Positions 10,443 to 19,077 of a stretch of DNA of 64,000 nucleotides are shown piece after piece. The position numbers were made by a program, and so were the translations under genes. The notes below the pieces were generated by a model that saw nothing but the letters and a program-made list of their open reading frames with translations, was not told the DNA's origin and ran no database searches. Position 1 is the first letter of the stretch. Every line of letters begins with the position of its first letter. Origin of the DNA: Verrucomicrobiales bacterium (GTDB lineage: Bacteria > Verrucomicrobiota > Verrucomicrobiia > Limisphaerales > UBA11358); assembly GCA_028712475.1 (NCBI GenBank), contig JAQTQB010000004.1, positions 131,368 through 195,367 on the forward strand. Direction: 5' to 3'.

Positions 10443-10732
10443 TTACCCGGCAGGTGCTCCGGCCATCTGCCAGTGTTTGATCGCATCAACCGGATGAACC
10501 AGCATGATGATGTTGAGGGCCAGGTTATCGCGAACCCACAGCGCGCAGCCGGCTTCCATCACAATCACGGCAGCCACCGCGACCCACGGTCTGGCACGCC
10601 AGGCGAACAGAAAACCAGTGGTCATCATCAGAACGTCGCTCAAAGAATTGAGCACGCTGTCGCCAACGTAGCCAAGCGCGATGGTGGCCTCGCGGTAGCG
10701 GTTGATGCACGGAGGCAGTCTGTTTCCGGCTC
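10443..10732 (-). pseudogene. DUF2585/UPF0314-type membrane protein, C-terminal remnant
   Basis: INRYREATIALGYVGDSVLNSLSDVLMMTTGFL...VRDNLALNIIMLVHPVDAIKHWQ. In-frame TGA just upstream and no start codon for the homologous part. Confidence 0.6.
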
Positions 10733-10858
10733 ATGAGTCCGCAGGGAGTCCGCGCGCTGAAAAATATCCTGACGGGCGCGGGAATCTCCGCCGATGTGGA
10801 CGCGCTGGCCTGTCAGCCGATGGGAAGCTTCACCGGCTTCAACCGCATTTCCGGCGCG

Positions 10859-11296
10859 TCACTGGCCGGGCGGGTGTTTTGAAAAAGGGTTGAAGGTTTT
10901 GCATCCCATTGCTTGAAAATCTGTCTCGTCTGAAGTCCAGACCGTCCGGTTTGTTCGCCGGGCTGTGGCGGCAATCAGCCCGTCAGGAAATGACGGACGA
11001 GCGGCGTTGTTGAAAATTGCCTCCCCTGCCAACCGTGCCGCCTCCTTAAAGTCCTCCGGGAAGTGGGGAAACCTTGCCGCCGGTTCAACCGTTGAAATAA
11101 AAAACTCGCGCGCCTGCTCCCGCGTCTTTTTATCGCGGGGCGCGTAAAGCCCAACCTCGAATTCCCCGACCGCCGCATCGCAGGTGGCGATGTCCGTCTG
11201 CACGGCAATCAGTTCCCGGAATTTTTGCGGGTCACGCTGTCCGGCGATCCACACGGACGAATCAACCAAGATTGAAAGATTTTCGGCTGGCATCAT
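10859..11296 (-). CDS. PIN-domain toxin (VapC-like)
   Basis: ILVDSSVWI, VGEFEVG and PDGLIAATARRTNRTVWTSDETDF motifs; overlaps the upstream antitoxin ORF. Confidence 0.85.
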   Translation of the reverse strand: MMPAENLSILVDSSVWIAGQRDPQKFRELIAVQTDIATCDAAVGEFEVGLYAPRDKKTREQAREFFISTVEPAARFPHFPEDFKEAARLAGEAIFNNAARPSFPDGLIAATARRTNRTVWTSDETDFQAMGCKTFNPFSKHPPGQ

Positions 11297-11522
11297 CCAT
11301 CCTCTTTAGAATTTTCTCCATTGCGTCCGCCGCTTCCGGCGCGGGCTTCAAATGTTCCATCCTGCGGGCAATCGCCGCGCCGCTGGTCATCTGCGGCATG
11401 GGAATCATCGCCGCCGTGGGGAAGCCATGCTTTTCGATAAGCACCGTCTGACCACGCTCCACCTGCCCAAGCACCTTGGACGGTTCCCGGTTGTATCGCG
11501 TCGCTGTTTCTGTCGCAATCAT
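11262..11522 (-). CDS. Phd/YefM-like antitoxin
   Basis: MIATETATRYNREPSKVLGQVERGQTVLIEKHGFPTAAMIPM; overlaps the PIN toxin ORF. Confidence 0.75.
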   Translation of the reverse strand: MIATETATRYNREPSKVLGQVERGQTVLIEKHGFPTAAMIPMPQMTSGAAIARRMEHLKPAPEAADAMEKILKRMDDASRKSFNLG

Positions 11523-11531
11523 GTAACTACT

Positions 11532-11867
11532 TTAGCCCCCTTCGGTTTGTTTGCAAGGACGTTTTGGGACGTTTTTACGCCGGACGGTCAAAACCCCGTT
11601 TATCTTCTCCTTGTCCGTTTTTGCGGGGGTTTTAGGCGGATTCTGGACGTAACCGGCGTCCGGCAGCCGGTTCAGTTTGAGCAACTGGCTTGTCCGGCTG
11701 ATTTCCAACTTGTCGCATTGTTCTTTCGTAAATCGAATCGTTGACCTTGTCGGCTGAATCGGCTTGAACCGGCTGTTTTTTTTCAAAAGGGCAACCCAGC
11801 GGCGCACTGTGCCGTCGCTGACTTTCCAGCGTTGGGCAATGTCTTGGTAGGTGTGGAGGTTATTCAT
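11532..11867 (-). CDS. Small helix-turn-helix protein
   Basis: TYQDIAQRWKVSDGTVRRWVALLKK is a typical HTH; directly upstream of the TA pair. Confidence 0.6.
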   Translation of the reverse strand: MNNLHTYQDIAQRWKVSDGTVRRWVALLKKNSRFKPIQPTRSTIRFTKEQCDKLEISRTSQLLKLNRLPDAGYVQNPPKTPAKTDKEKINGVLTVRRKNVPKRPCKQTEGG

Positions 11868-12122
11868 AATTTTTGGACGCGTGGGATCGTGACGGGAATT
11901 TTGTATTGCAGCAGCAGCAGGTTGAGGTTATTTGCGCCACCGGCCCGCAATGCGCGCCGGTGGCGCTCCAGCCGCTTCCGGCACGCTGGCGTGGCAATCC
12001 CCCTCGCGCACCGGCTCGCCGCAGCCGCAGCCACAGACGCGCTGCGGCCTCACCGAGCGCGCCAGGATCGTCACCAAGGACAAGCGAGACCAGCACGCGC
12101 GGCGGGATGGCCGGGAACCGCG

Positions 12123-12296
12123 TCACAGTTTCACCGATGGTTGGCTCGTGACCGCCGGTCCAGTCACGGTTTGACGCCGGGCATCCGGCCCGAACAGCGA
12201 GCGTCCCATCCACAGTTCAATGCCGCCGGTCAGAACAAGCACCGCAATGAAAGCGAGAACCATTTTCTTCACGTGCGGTGTCAGTTCAAGTTTCAT
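12123..12296 (-). pseudogene. Possible N-terminal remnant of the DUF2585 protein
   Basis: MKLELTPHVKKMVLAFIAVLVLTGGIELWMGRSLFGPDARRQTVTGPAVTSQPSVKL*: one TM segment followed by MGR, as at the start of DUF2585 proteins. Confidence 0.4.
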
Positions 12297-12315
12297 TGAC
12301 CGGGTAAAAACAGGT

Positions 12316-12651
12316 TCACGCCAGCAGTTTGTTCAGCCGGGCATGCTGGCGTTTGTATTGCTGGATCAGCCGGTTGTAATGCCGCAGCCGCCACAGCGAG
12401 TGGTAGATCAGATACACCGCCAGCGCGACGAGGCCGAGATTGATGAATACCAACGGCAGCAGCCAGTGCACGACCTCATGAACATCGTAGAGCCTGGATG
12501 TAGCGATGAGGACGCTCAAGACCGACAGCGGGAACGCGAAGATGGCGACACCAGTGCGCAGCGTGGACAGCACCGTGCGTTTCTCCGCCAGCAACAACTG
12601 CATCTCCTGCAAAACGAGCATGTCCAGCGGCACTTCCAGTTTATCGCTCAT
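12316..12651 (-). CDS. DUF202-like small membrane protein
   Basis: LLLAEKRTVLSTLRTGVAIFAFPLSVL followed by a second TM segment. Confidence 0.65.
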   Translation of the reverse strand: MSDKLEVPLDMLVLQEMQLLLAEKRTVLSTLRTGVAIFAFPLSVLSVLIATSRLYDVHEVVHWLLPLVFINLGLVALAVYLIYHSLWRLRHYNRLIQQYKRQHARLNKLLA

Positions 12652-12961
12652 GGTGCGGCGAATTTATCACAAGTCCTGCGGAGGGAAACATTTTTGCGCG
12701 CCGGTTAAATTCGACGCGTAGAATGAGGGTCAGGAAACCCGGTCGCCGAAGAACTCTTTCATCGCCGCCCCCCAGATACTCAACCAACCGCCACCAAAAC
12801 AGGACATGAACGACAAAATTGCCGATCACTATTTGGACACGCCGGCACCCGGCACCGCCAACCCCAAACTGCCCCCAGAATTCAGCCGGTTACGGAATAT
12901 CTCATGCGGACAAATTTAAATTAACCGCTGGCAAAAAACCTGCTTTGTCTTAAGTCGAATT

Positions 12962-13597
12962 ATGCGTGCGACAATATCCGCGCCCCTCCTCTACCGGGTC
13001 AAAACCTGGCAACTCATTGGACTGGGCTTCACCGGCTGGGTCACCCTCTACAGCATCGCCCTCATCAACTGGGCTGCCTGCGGCAGATTCATCGCCAACA
13101 CTCAAGGAGGCTGCTTCGCCGCCACCATGGCTCTCGCCGGCCTCGAAGCCCGGCGTCTCAAAAAATATAAAATCAAATGTGAACACGATGCGCTCCATTG
13201 GGCCGATAACATCCCCACCTTCCAGCTTAACCAAACGCTCGAACAAATCCAGCAGAAAAACGGGTTCTCGACCGAGGTGCTCCACGCCCAGGAAGCGGAA
13301 TTGGGGTTCGGCTTGCGCGCCGTCAAAGATGGCCGCACCTTCGTATTCGAAACCAGCCGCTGGAAAGAACCCACCATTGACCTGCTCCACGCCCAAGCCA
13401 CCGATGAGAACCGGAAAAGGGCGATGGCCGACCGGGCCGTCATCGTCAGCACCGGAGTTCCAGACGAAGACACCAAACTCTTTGTCAAATCCACCCCGCT
13501 TCATCTCCTCGTCGGCGAAGAACTCCAGAGCCTCATTGAAGCAGAAATATCCATGCCTGAAGAAAGCCTGACGCCTGACCCGGAAAGCTCGGTTTAA
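12962..13597 (+). CDS. Hypothetical protein with N-terminal hydrophobic segment
   Basis: 211 aa ORF; hydrophobic WQLIGLGFTGWVTLYSIALINW near the N-terminus. Confidence 0.55.
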   Translation: MRATISAPLLYRVKTWQLIGLGFTGWVTLYSIALINWAACGRFIANTQGGCFAATMALAGLEARRLKKYKIKCEHDALHWADNIPTFQLNQTLEQIQQKNGFSTEVLHAQEAELGFGLRAVKDGRTFVFETSRWKEPTIDLLHAQATDENRKRAMADRAVIVSTGVPDEDTKLFVKSTPLHLLVGEELQSLIEAEISMPEESLTPDPESSV

Positions 13598-13616
13598 GCG
13601 GCAATCATCCGCCTCC

Positions 13617-14048
13617 TCAATCTTTGACTTTTGGTTCGTTGTGGTTTTTTCCGTGCGGAACCGCGCACTTTCCCGATTCGCACGCAGGCCCGCCAAAGAA
13701 TCGTCCGATGCCCGCGCGGTTGCGGGCGAACCCTTCGTAAAGCCGGTCGGCAATCCAGCGCAGCCCCGGCCAGCCGGTCGGCGCGAGCAGCCAGCCCAGG
13801 CCCACCACGCGATAAGCCTCCCGGAACGCCGCGACTTTGCGCACGATGCGTCCATCAGGAAAGACGCCGTGCATCACACCCATGACTTCCGTCTGCGTGA
13901 CGCCATAGCGCGACGGGTCAAAACCGGAAGTGGAAATATCCTCGAACGCCAGCCGTCCGTGACTGTCGCGGCGCTGGAGCCATTGCGCTTCGCGGCGGCA
14001 GAACGGGCATTGTCCGTCGTAAAGTAATTTGAATTCCCATTGGCCCAT
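13617..14048 (-). CDS. DCC-family (DUF393) thiol-disulfide oxidoreductase-like protein
   Basis: MGQWEFKLLYDGQCPFCRREAQWLQRRD; likely start at 14048 rather than 14138. Confidence 0.8.
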   Translation of the reverse strand: MGQWEFKLLYDGQCPFCRREAQWLQRRDSHGRLAFEDISTSGFDPSRYGVTQTEVMGVMHGVFPDGRIVRKVAAFREAYRVVGLGWLLAPTGWPGLRWIADRLYEGFARNRAGIGRFFGGPACESGKCAVPHGKNHNEPKVKD

Positions 14049-14109
14049 AACACAGGCGACGATTCCACACCTGCGACTGAAAACTACCACGCGACGGTGG
14101 AAAGTTAAA

Positions 14110-14136
14110 GGAGCGCCGGGCATTACCCGGCGCTCC
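14110..14136 (-). terminator. Hairpin downstream of the H1-like gene
   Basis: GGAGCGCCGGG-loop-CCCGGCGCTCC perfect 11-bp stem; followed on the minus strand by TTTAACTTT. Confidence 0.5.
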
Positions 14137-14173
14137 AAAATTTCCGCCCAAAAACAACCGCCCGGATGACCGG

Positions 14174-14554
14174 CTAAACTTTATTGGCTTTGGCCGCAGC
14201 GACCTTGTCAATCCCGATCAGAATGGCCTTGTTGGCTTTCAGATATTTTTCCACAGTCGCCCGGCCACCAACGGAGTTGGCGATGCGGACGGCATCAGGT
14301 TTGGCGAGCTTGTAATGCACAAGCAATTTGCCGACGAGTCCGACCTGAAGATTCATTTCCGCCATGCGCCAGATCTGGCCGGATTCCAACGGCTGGAGGA
14401 TGAAGCGGCCTTTGGACGTGCCATTGGTGGCAGGCTTCTTGGGCGCAGACTTGGACACGGCCTTGACCATAGATTTTTTGGATGCGCCATTGGGTGCAGG
14501 CTTCTTGGGCGCGGCTTTGGACTTGGCCGCAAGCTTGCCATTAATTTTCTTCAT
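14174..14554 (-). CDS. Small protein with histone-H1-like basic tail
   Basis: N-terminal KSKAAPKKPAPNGASKKSMVKAVSKSAPKKPATNGTSK tail, then the domain shared with 10167-10385. Confidence 0.75.
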   Translation of the reverse strand: MKKINGKLAAKSKAAPKKPAPNGASKKSMVKAVSKSAPKKPATNGTSKGRFILQPLESGQIWRMAEMNLQVGLVGKLLVHYKLAKPDAVRIANSVGGRATVEKYLKANKAILIGIDKVAAAKANKV

Positions 14555-14647
14555 TGCTAATCATCTCCAGAATCCTTGAATTTAACCAGTTAAATCGCAC
14601 TGCAATTGACGCCCTCATCCAGACCTCACCGTTCGTGCTTGATCAGC

Positions 14648-14676
14648 AAAAAACCGGATCACTTTCATGATCCGGC
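14648..14676 (-). terminator. Rho-independent terminator of aceE
   Basis: Minus strand GCCGGATCA TGAAAG TGATCCGG TTTTTT. Confidence 0.8.
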
Positions 14677-14698
14677 TTGTGAATGAACAAAATGATTT

Positions 14699-17389
14699 TC
14701 AAACGATCTGCGGCTGGAGTTGTTCGGGATCAACGCCCAGGTCTTTGATCGCCTGCCCCACAACTTCGCGACCGATCTGGCCTTTCTCCGCCAGCGCGTA
14801 AAGCGTGCCGATGACCGTGGACTCGACATCCACGCCGAAGAACCGGCGCAGCCGCGTCCGCGTGTCGCTGCGGCCAAAGCCGTCCGTGCCAAGCGTGAAC
14901 AATCCGCCCGGAACCCACGGCGCGATCTGGTCCGGCACGGAACGAACGTTGTCCGATACCGCCACGAATGCCCCCTGCTCTTTCGCGAGCAATGTTTCCA
15001 AACAAGATTTCCGCGGCGACTCCGCCGGATGCAGCATGTTCCAGCGCTGGCAACGGATGGCATCAGTGCGGAGCAGTTTGTAGCTCGTCGCGCTCCAGAC
15101 ATCGGTGCTCACGCCGTAGCGCTCAAGAATTTCCTGCGCCTTCAACGCCGATTGCATGATCGAACCGCTGCCGAAAATGTGCGCCTTGATTTTTTCACCT
15201 TCAACGCCGGGCTTGAATTTATAAAGCCCTTTCAAGATGCCCTCTTCGCATCCCGCAGGCATCGCGGGCATCGGATGATTTTCGTTATAGACGGCGAGAT
15301 AATAAAAAATGTCCTCGTTCTCGACATACATCCGGCGCAGGCCGTCGGTGACGATGACCGCGAGTTCGTAGCTGAACGCCGGATCGTAAGGCAGACAGGT
15401 CGGAATCGTGCCCGCGTGCAGCAAACTGTGGCCGTCCTGATGTTGCAGACCTTCGCCGTTAAGCGTGGTGCGGCCGGAAGTTGCCCCGAGCAAAAAGCCT
15501 TTCGCCCGGATGTCACCCGCAAGCCAGAACAGATCGCCGACGCGCTGCGGCCCGAACATCGAGTAATAAATGTAGAACGGAACCATCGGCACGCCGTGCG
15601 TGGCGTAGCTCGTGCCGGCGGCGATGAACGACGCCATCGAACCAGCTTCGCTGATGCCTTCTTCGAGGATCTGACCGTCCTTGGCTTCGTGATAATACGA
15701 AAGCGTCTGGCTGTCCACCGGTTCGTATAGCTGGCCCTTGGAGGAATAAATCCCGATCTCGCGAAACAACGTATCCAGGCCAAACGTCCGAGCCTCGTCA
15801 GGAATGATCGGCACGAGATGTTTGTTCAAACCCTTATGCTGAAGCATCAGGCTTAATAAACGTCCGAAGGCCATCGTGGTGGAAACTTCGCGCGCCGAGC
15901 CGCGGACAAATTCGGCAAAATGATCCATGTTCGGCACATCGAGCCTGGCCGGCTTGACGATGCGCGCGGGCACAAATCCACCCAGTTTTTTGCGCTGGCC
16001 CAGAAGGTATTTCATTTCCGGACTGTCAGCCGGCGGACGATAAAACGGCATGTCGGCGATGACATCGTCGGTGAGCGGAATGTCGAAACGTGCGCGGAAC
16101 TCGCGGAGCTCCTTCTCGTTCATTTTTTTCTGCTGGTGCGAAATGTTTTTGCCTTCGCCCGCCTCGCCAAGACCATAACCCTTGACGGTCTTCGCCAGAA
16201 TCACCGTCGGCTGGCCCTTGTGCTCCATCGCGGTTTTGTAGGCCGCATACACCTTGCGCACGTCGTGACCGCCGCGCAGCAGCTTGGAAATCTGCACGTC
16301 GCTCAAATGATGCACCAGTTCGAGCAACTGCGGATATTTGCCGAAGAAATGCTGGCGCGTGTAGCTGCCCGGCTCGACGATGTATTTCTGATAATCGCCG
16401 TCCACGCATTCTTCCATGCGCTTGAGCAGCAGCCCGGACTTGTCGCGCTTGATGATCTCGTCCCATTCCGTGCCCCAGATGACCTTGATGACATTCCAGC
16501 CCGCGCCGTGGAACAGACCTTCGAGTTCCTGGATGATTTTTCCATTGCCGCGCACCGGTCCGTCTAGCCTTTGCAGATTGCAATTCACAACCCAGATTAA
16601 ATTATCGAGGTTCTCGCGCGCGGCGAGCGTGATCGCGCCGAGCGATTCGGGTTCATCCGATTCGCCGTCGCCGAGGAATGCCCAGACTTTCGGCTCTTCC
16701 TTCCAGCTCACCAATCCACGCGCTTGCAGGTAACGGTTAAACCGCGCCTGATACAGCGACATGATCGGGCCAAGTCCCATCGAGACCGTTGGAAACTGCC
16801 AGAATTCCGGCATCAAATACGGATGCGGATACGAGGAAAGCCCGCCGCCCTCGGCCAGTTCCTGCCGGAAATTTTGCAGTTGTTTCTCGTTCAGACGGCC
16901 TTCGAGATAAGCCCGGGCATACATTCCGGGCGCGGCGTGACCTTGGAAATAAACAATGTCGCCGGGGAAATCTTCGGTGGCTCCACGGAAAAAATGATTT
17001 TGCGCCACTTCGTAAAGCGTCGCTGACGACGCGAATGACGCGATGTGTCCGCCGACGTTCGTCGTGGAATTCGCCTTCACCACCATCGCCATCGCGTTCC
17101 AGCGGATGAGGCTCTTGATGCGTCGCTCGATCTCGCGGTCGCCGGGAAACGCCGCCTGCTGATCCGGCGGAATCGTGTTGACGTAAGCCGTGGTCAGGCC
17201 AGAAGACGGGCGCGGCGTGGTGCGTAATTGATCCGCGAATTTTTCCAGCAGTTGCGCCGTGCGCTCCGGCCCCTGGCTTTGCAGCGACAATTCAAGCACC
17301 GACTGCAACGATTCGGACACCTTGTCGCCGTTGCTGGTGGATGCGGACGCGCCGCGCGAACCGTAAATATCTTTTTTTGATGCTTTCAC
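14699..17389 (-). CDS. aceE: Pyruvate dehydrogenase E1 component (homodimeric)
   Basis: 896 aa. GHIASFASSATLYEVAQNHFFRG, GDGESDEPES and GLGEAGEGKNISHQQKKMN motifs. Confidence 0.95.
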   Translation of the reverse strand: MKASKKDIYGSRGASASTSNGDKVSESLQSVLELSLQSQGPERTAQLLEKFADQLRTTPRPSSGLTTAYVNTIPPDQQAAFPGDREIERRIKSLIRWNAMAMVVKANSTTNVGGHIASFASSATLYEVAQNHFFRGATEDFPGDIVYFQGHAAPGMYARAYLEGRLNEKQLQNFRQELAEGGGLSSYPHPYLMPEFWQFPTVSMGLGPIMSLYQARFNRYLQARGLVSWKEEPKVWAFLGDGESDEPESLGAITLAARENLDNLIWVVNCNLQRLDGPVRGNGKIIQELEGLFHGAGWNVIKVIWGTEWDEIIKRDKSGLLLKRMEECVDGDYQKYIVEPGSYTRQHFFGKYPQLLELVHHLSDVQISKLLRGGHDVRKVYAAYKTAMEHKGQPTVILAKTVKGYGLGEAGEGKNISHQQKKMNEKELREFRARFDIPLTDDVIADMPFYRPPADSPEMKYLLGQRKKLGGFVPARIVKPARLDVPNMDHFAEFVRGSAREVSTTMAFGRLLSLMLQHKGLNKHLVPIIPDEARTFGLDTLFREIGIYSSKGQLYEPVDSQTLSYYHEAKDGQILEEGISEAGSMASFIAAGTSYATHGVPMVPFYIYYSMFGPQRVGDLFWLAGDIRAKGFLLGATSGRTTLNGEGLQHQDGHSLLHAGTIPTCLPYDPAFSYELAVIVTDGLRRMYVENEDIFYYLAVYNENHPMPAMPAGCEEGILKGLYKFKPGVEGEKIKAHIFGSGSIMQSALKAQEILERYGVSTDVWSATSYKLLRTDAIRCQRWNMLHPAESPRKSCLETLLAKEQGAFVAVSDNVRSVPDQIAPWVPGGLFTLGTDGFGRSDTRTRLRRFFGVDVESTVIGTLYALAEKGQIGREVVGQAIKDLGVDPEQLQPQIV

Positions 17390-17474
17390 TTGAGTAAATT
17401 CCCGCTGCCAGCGCAGAAAATGCGCGAATCAGATTAAACCGAATCCGACCACCCGACGCCAGCGAAATTACTAA

Positions 17475-18221
17475 TTGATGAAGTCATCCCATCCCATCCT
17501 CTCCTCGCCTGCCGAACAACTCGCGAGCGACGAGGCGCTGCTCGACTGGTGCGAAAACGGCCACGGCGAAGAAACTTTGCTGTTCTGGGAGCCGTGCAAA
17601 ACGTTCGTGGTAGTCGGCTACGCGAACAAAGTGGAGACCGAAGTGAATGTTGCCGCGTGCGCCGCGAATGGGATTCCGATTTTCCGGCGCTGCTCCGGCG
17701 GCGGCACGGTGTTGCAAGGCGCGGGCTGCTTGAACTACGCGCTCGTTCTGCGAATCACCGGCGACGGCCCGCTCCGCAACATCACCTCGGCCAACCAGTT
17801 CATCATGGAACGCAACCGCATGGCGATTGAAACTTTGCCGCCCAAATCAGCGCTCCGCATTCCGCACTCCGCAATTTCCGTGCGCGGCCACACCGACCTT
17901 TGCCTCGACGACCTGAAATTTTCCGGCAACTCGCAGCGCCGGAAAAAAAACTTCCTGCTCTTCCACGGGACATTTCTTCTGAACTTCGACCTCGCGCTCA
18001 TCGGTGAATTTCTGCGGATGCCGTCGCAGCAGCCCGAATATCGCGCCAGCCGCAGCCATGATGATTTTCTGGTGAACCTGAACTTGCCCGCCGGCCAAGT
18101 CAAAGCCGCGCTGCAAAAGGTTTGGGGCGCGACCGATGAACTGCAAAATTTCCCGGAGCAGGAAACCAGACAGCTTGCCGCGCAGAAGTATTCGACCGAT
18201 GCGTGGAACTTGAAATTGTAA
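17475..18221 (+). CDS. Lipoate-protein ligase A family protein
   Basis: RRCSGGGTVLQGAGCLNYALVL, GHTDLCLDDLKFSGNSQRRKKNFLLFHGT motifs. Confidence 0.88.
   Translation: MMKSSHPILSSPAEQLASDEALLDWCENGHGEETLLFWEPCKTFVVVGYANKVETEVNVAACAANGIPIFRRCSGGGTVLQGAGCLNYALVLRITGDGPLRNITSANQFIMERNRMAIETLPPKSALRIPHSAISVRGHTDLCLDDLKFSGNSQRRKKNFLLFHGTFLLNFDLALIGEFLRMPSQQPEYRASRSHDDFLVNLNLPAGQVKAALQKVWGATDELQNFPEQETRQLAAQKYSTDAWNLKL
17849..17876. repeat. 7-nt-period array inside the lipoate ligase ORF
   Basis: GCGC TCCGCAT TCCGCAC TCCGCAA, encoding SALRIPHSAI. Confidence 0.6.
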
Positions 18222-18261
18222 GTTGTATTGCCCGATGCAAACCGTTAAGCCATTTCCCCAG

Positions 18262-19077
18262 ATGCGAAAATTTATCGCCATCCTGTTTTTCCTCGCCTTC
18301 TTTGTGTCCGTCCAGCGCGGGTTTTGCGCGGACGCCGATTACAAGCAGGTCATCATTTCCACCAACGGCGATGCGGTCCGCGTCCGCCTGCCGTTGACCG
18401 ACGTGACCGGCAAGGTGCGCGTGAAGGAGAACTCCCCCAACGGCTTCGGCCTGGCCATCGCGCCGTCAAAAACTTCACTTGGCAAAAAACATTACCTTGA
18501 GTGGCAGATCGGCTACGACATCCCGAACACGAACAGCCCCAGCGTCGTTTCTGAAATCAGATTTACCCGCAACGGCGAGACAAAATACGGACATGAGCTT
18601 TCCAAAATCATTTTTGAAGCGGTTCGCCTCGGTCTGCTTTCAACCAACGACCTTGCCCGCGAAATTGAGGCGTTGAAGAAAATCCCTGCGGCTGAATTCG
18701 AGGAAAGCCAGCCCATCCAAATCGAGGCAGAAACGAACGGCGCGGCGGGCGGATTTCAGCGCGCCATTCAGCGGTTGCCGCAATTCACCAAGACCACGCC
18801 GCATGGCTGGGTGCAGATCCAGCTCAAGCAGAAACAGCACGCCGTCGGCTATCAGGCGATGGTCTATGTCTGCCTGCCGATGAATGAAGTGTTGACGATG
18901 GACGGCTCGCCGCGCAAGACCGTCCCGGCCAGATCCAAAGAAACCGTCTATTACGATTTTAACCGCGACAACGCAGCGTTCCTGCTCGATATAATCCACG
19001 CCTTCGGGCTGGCCTCACAACAACACAACGAAGATGCGCGCAACATTCTCGGCAAGATTCTGGAGACGGCGCACTAA
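18262..19077 (+). CDS. Secreted hypothetical protein
   Basis: Signal-peptide-like MRKFIAILFFLAFFVSVQRGFCA; no recognised domain. Confidence 0.65.
   Translation: MRKFIAILFFLAFFVSVQRGFCADADYKQVIISTNGDAVRVRLPLTDVTGKVRVKENSPNGFGLAIAPSKTSLGKKHYLEWQIGYDIPNTNSPSVVSEIRFTRNGETKYGHELSKIIFEAVRLGLLSTNDLAREIEALKKIPAAEFEESQPIQIEAETNGAAGGFQRAIQRLPQFTKTTPHGWVQIQLKQKQHAVGYQAMVYVCLPMNEVLTMDGSPRKTVPARSKETVYYDFNRDNAAFLLDIIHAFGLASQQHNEDARNILGKILETAH

Noticed and set aside
10734-10882. Small plus-strand ORF MSPQGVRALKNILTGAGISADVDALACQPMGSFTGFNRISGASLAGRVF
   Set aside because: Too short and without a recognised family; may be a gene fragment but cannot be supported.
14110-14136. GGAGCGCCGGG...CCCGGCGCTCC as another RAYT-type REP
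   Set aside because: It is a single perfect hairpin directly after a gene with a T-rich tail on that strand; terminator is the better explanation, although a REP origin is possible.
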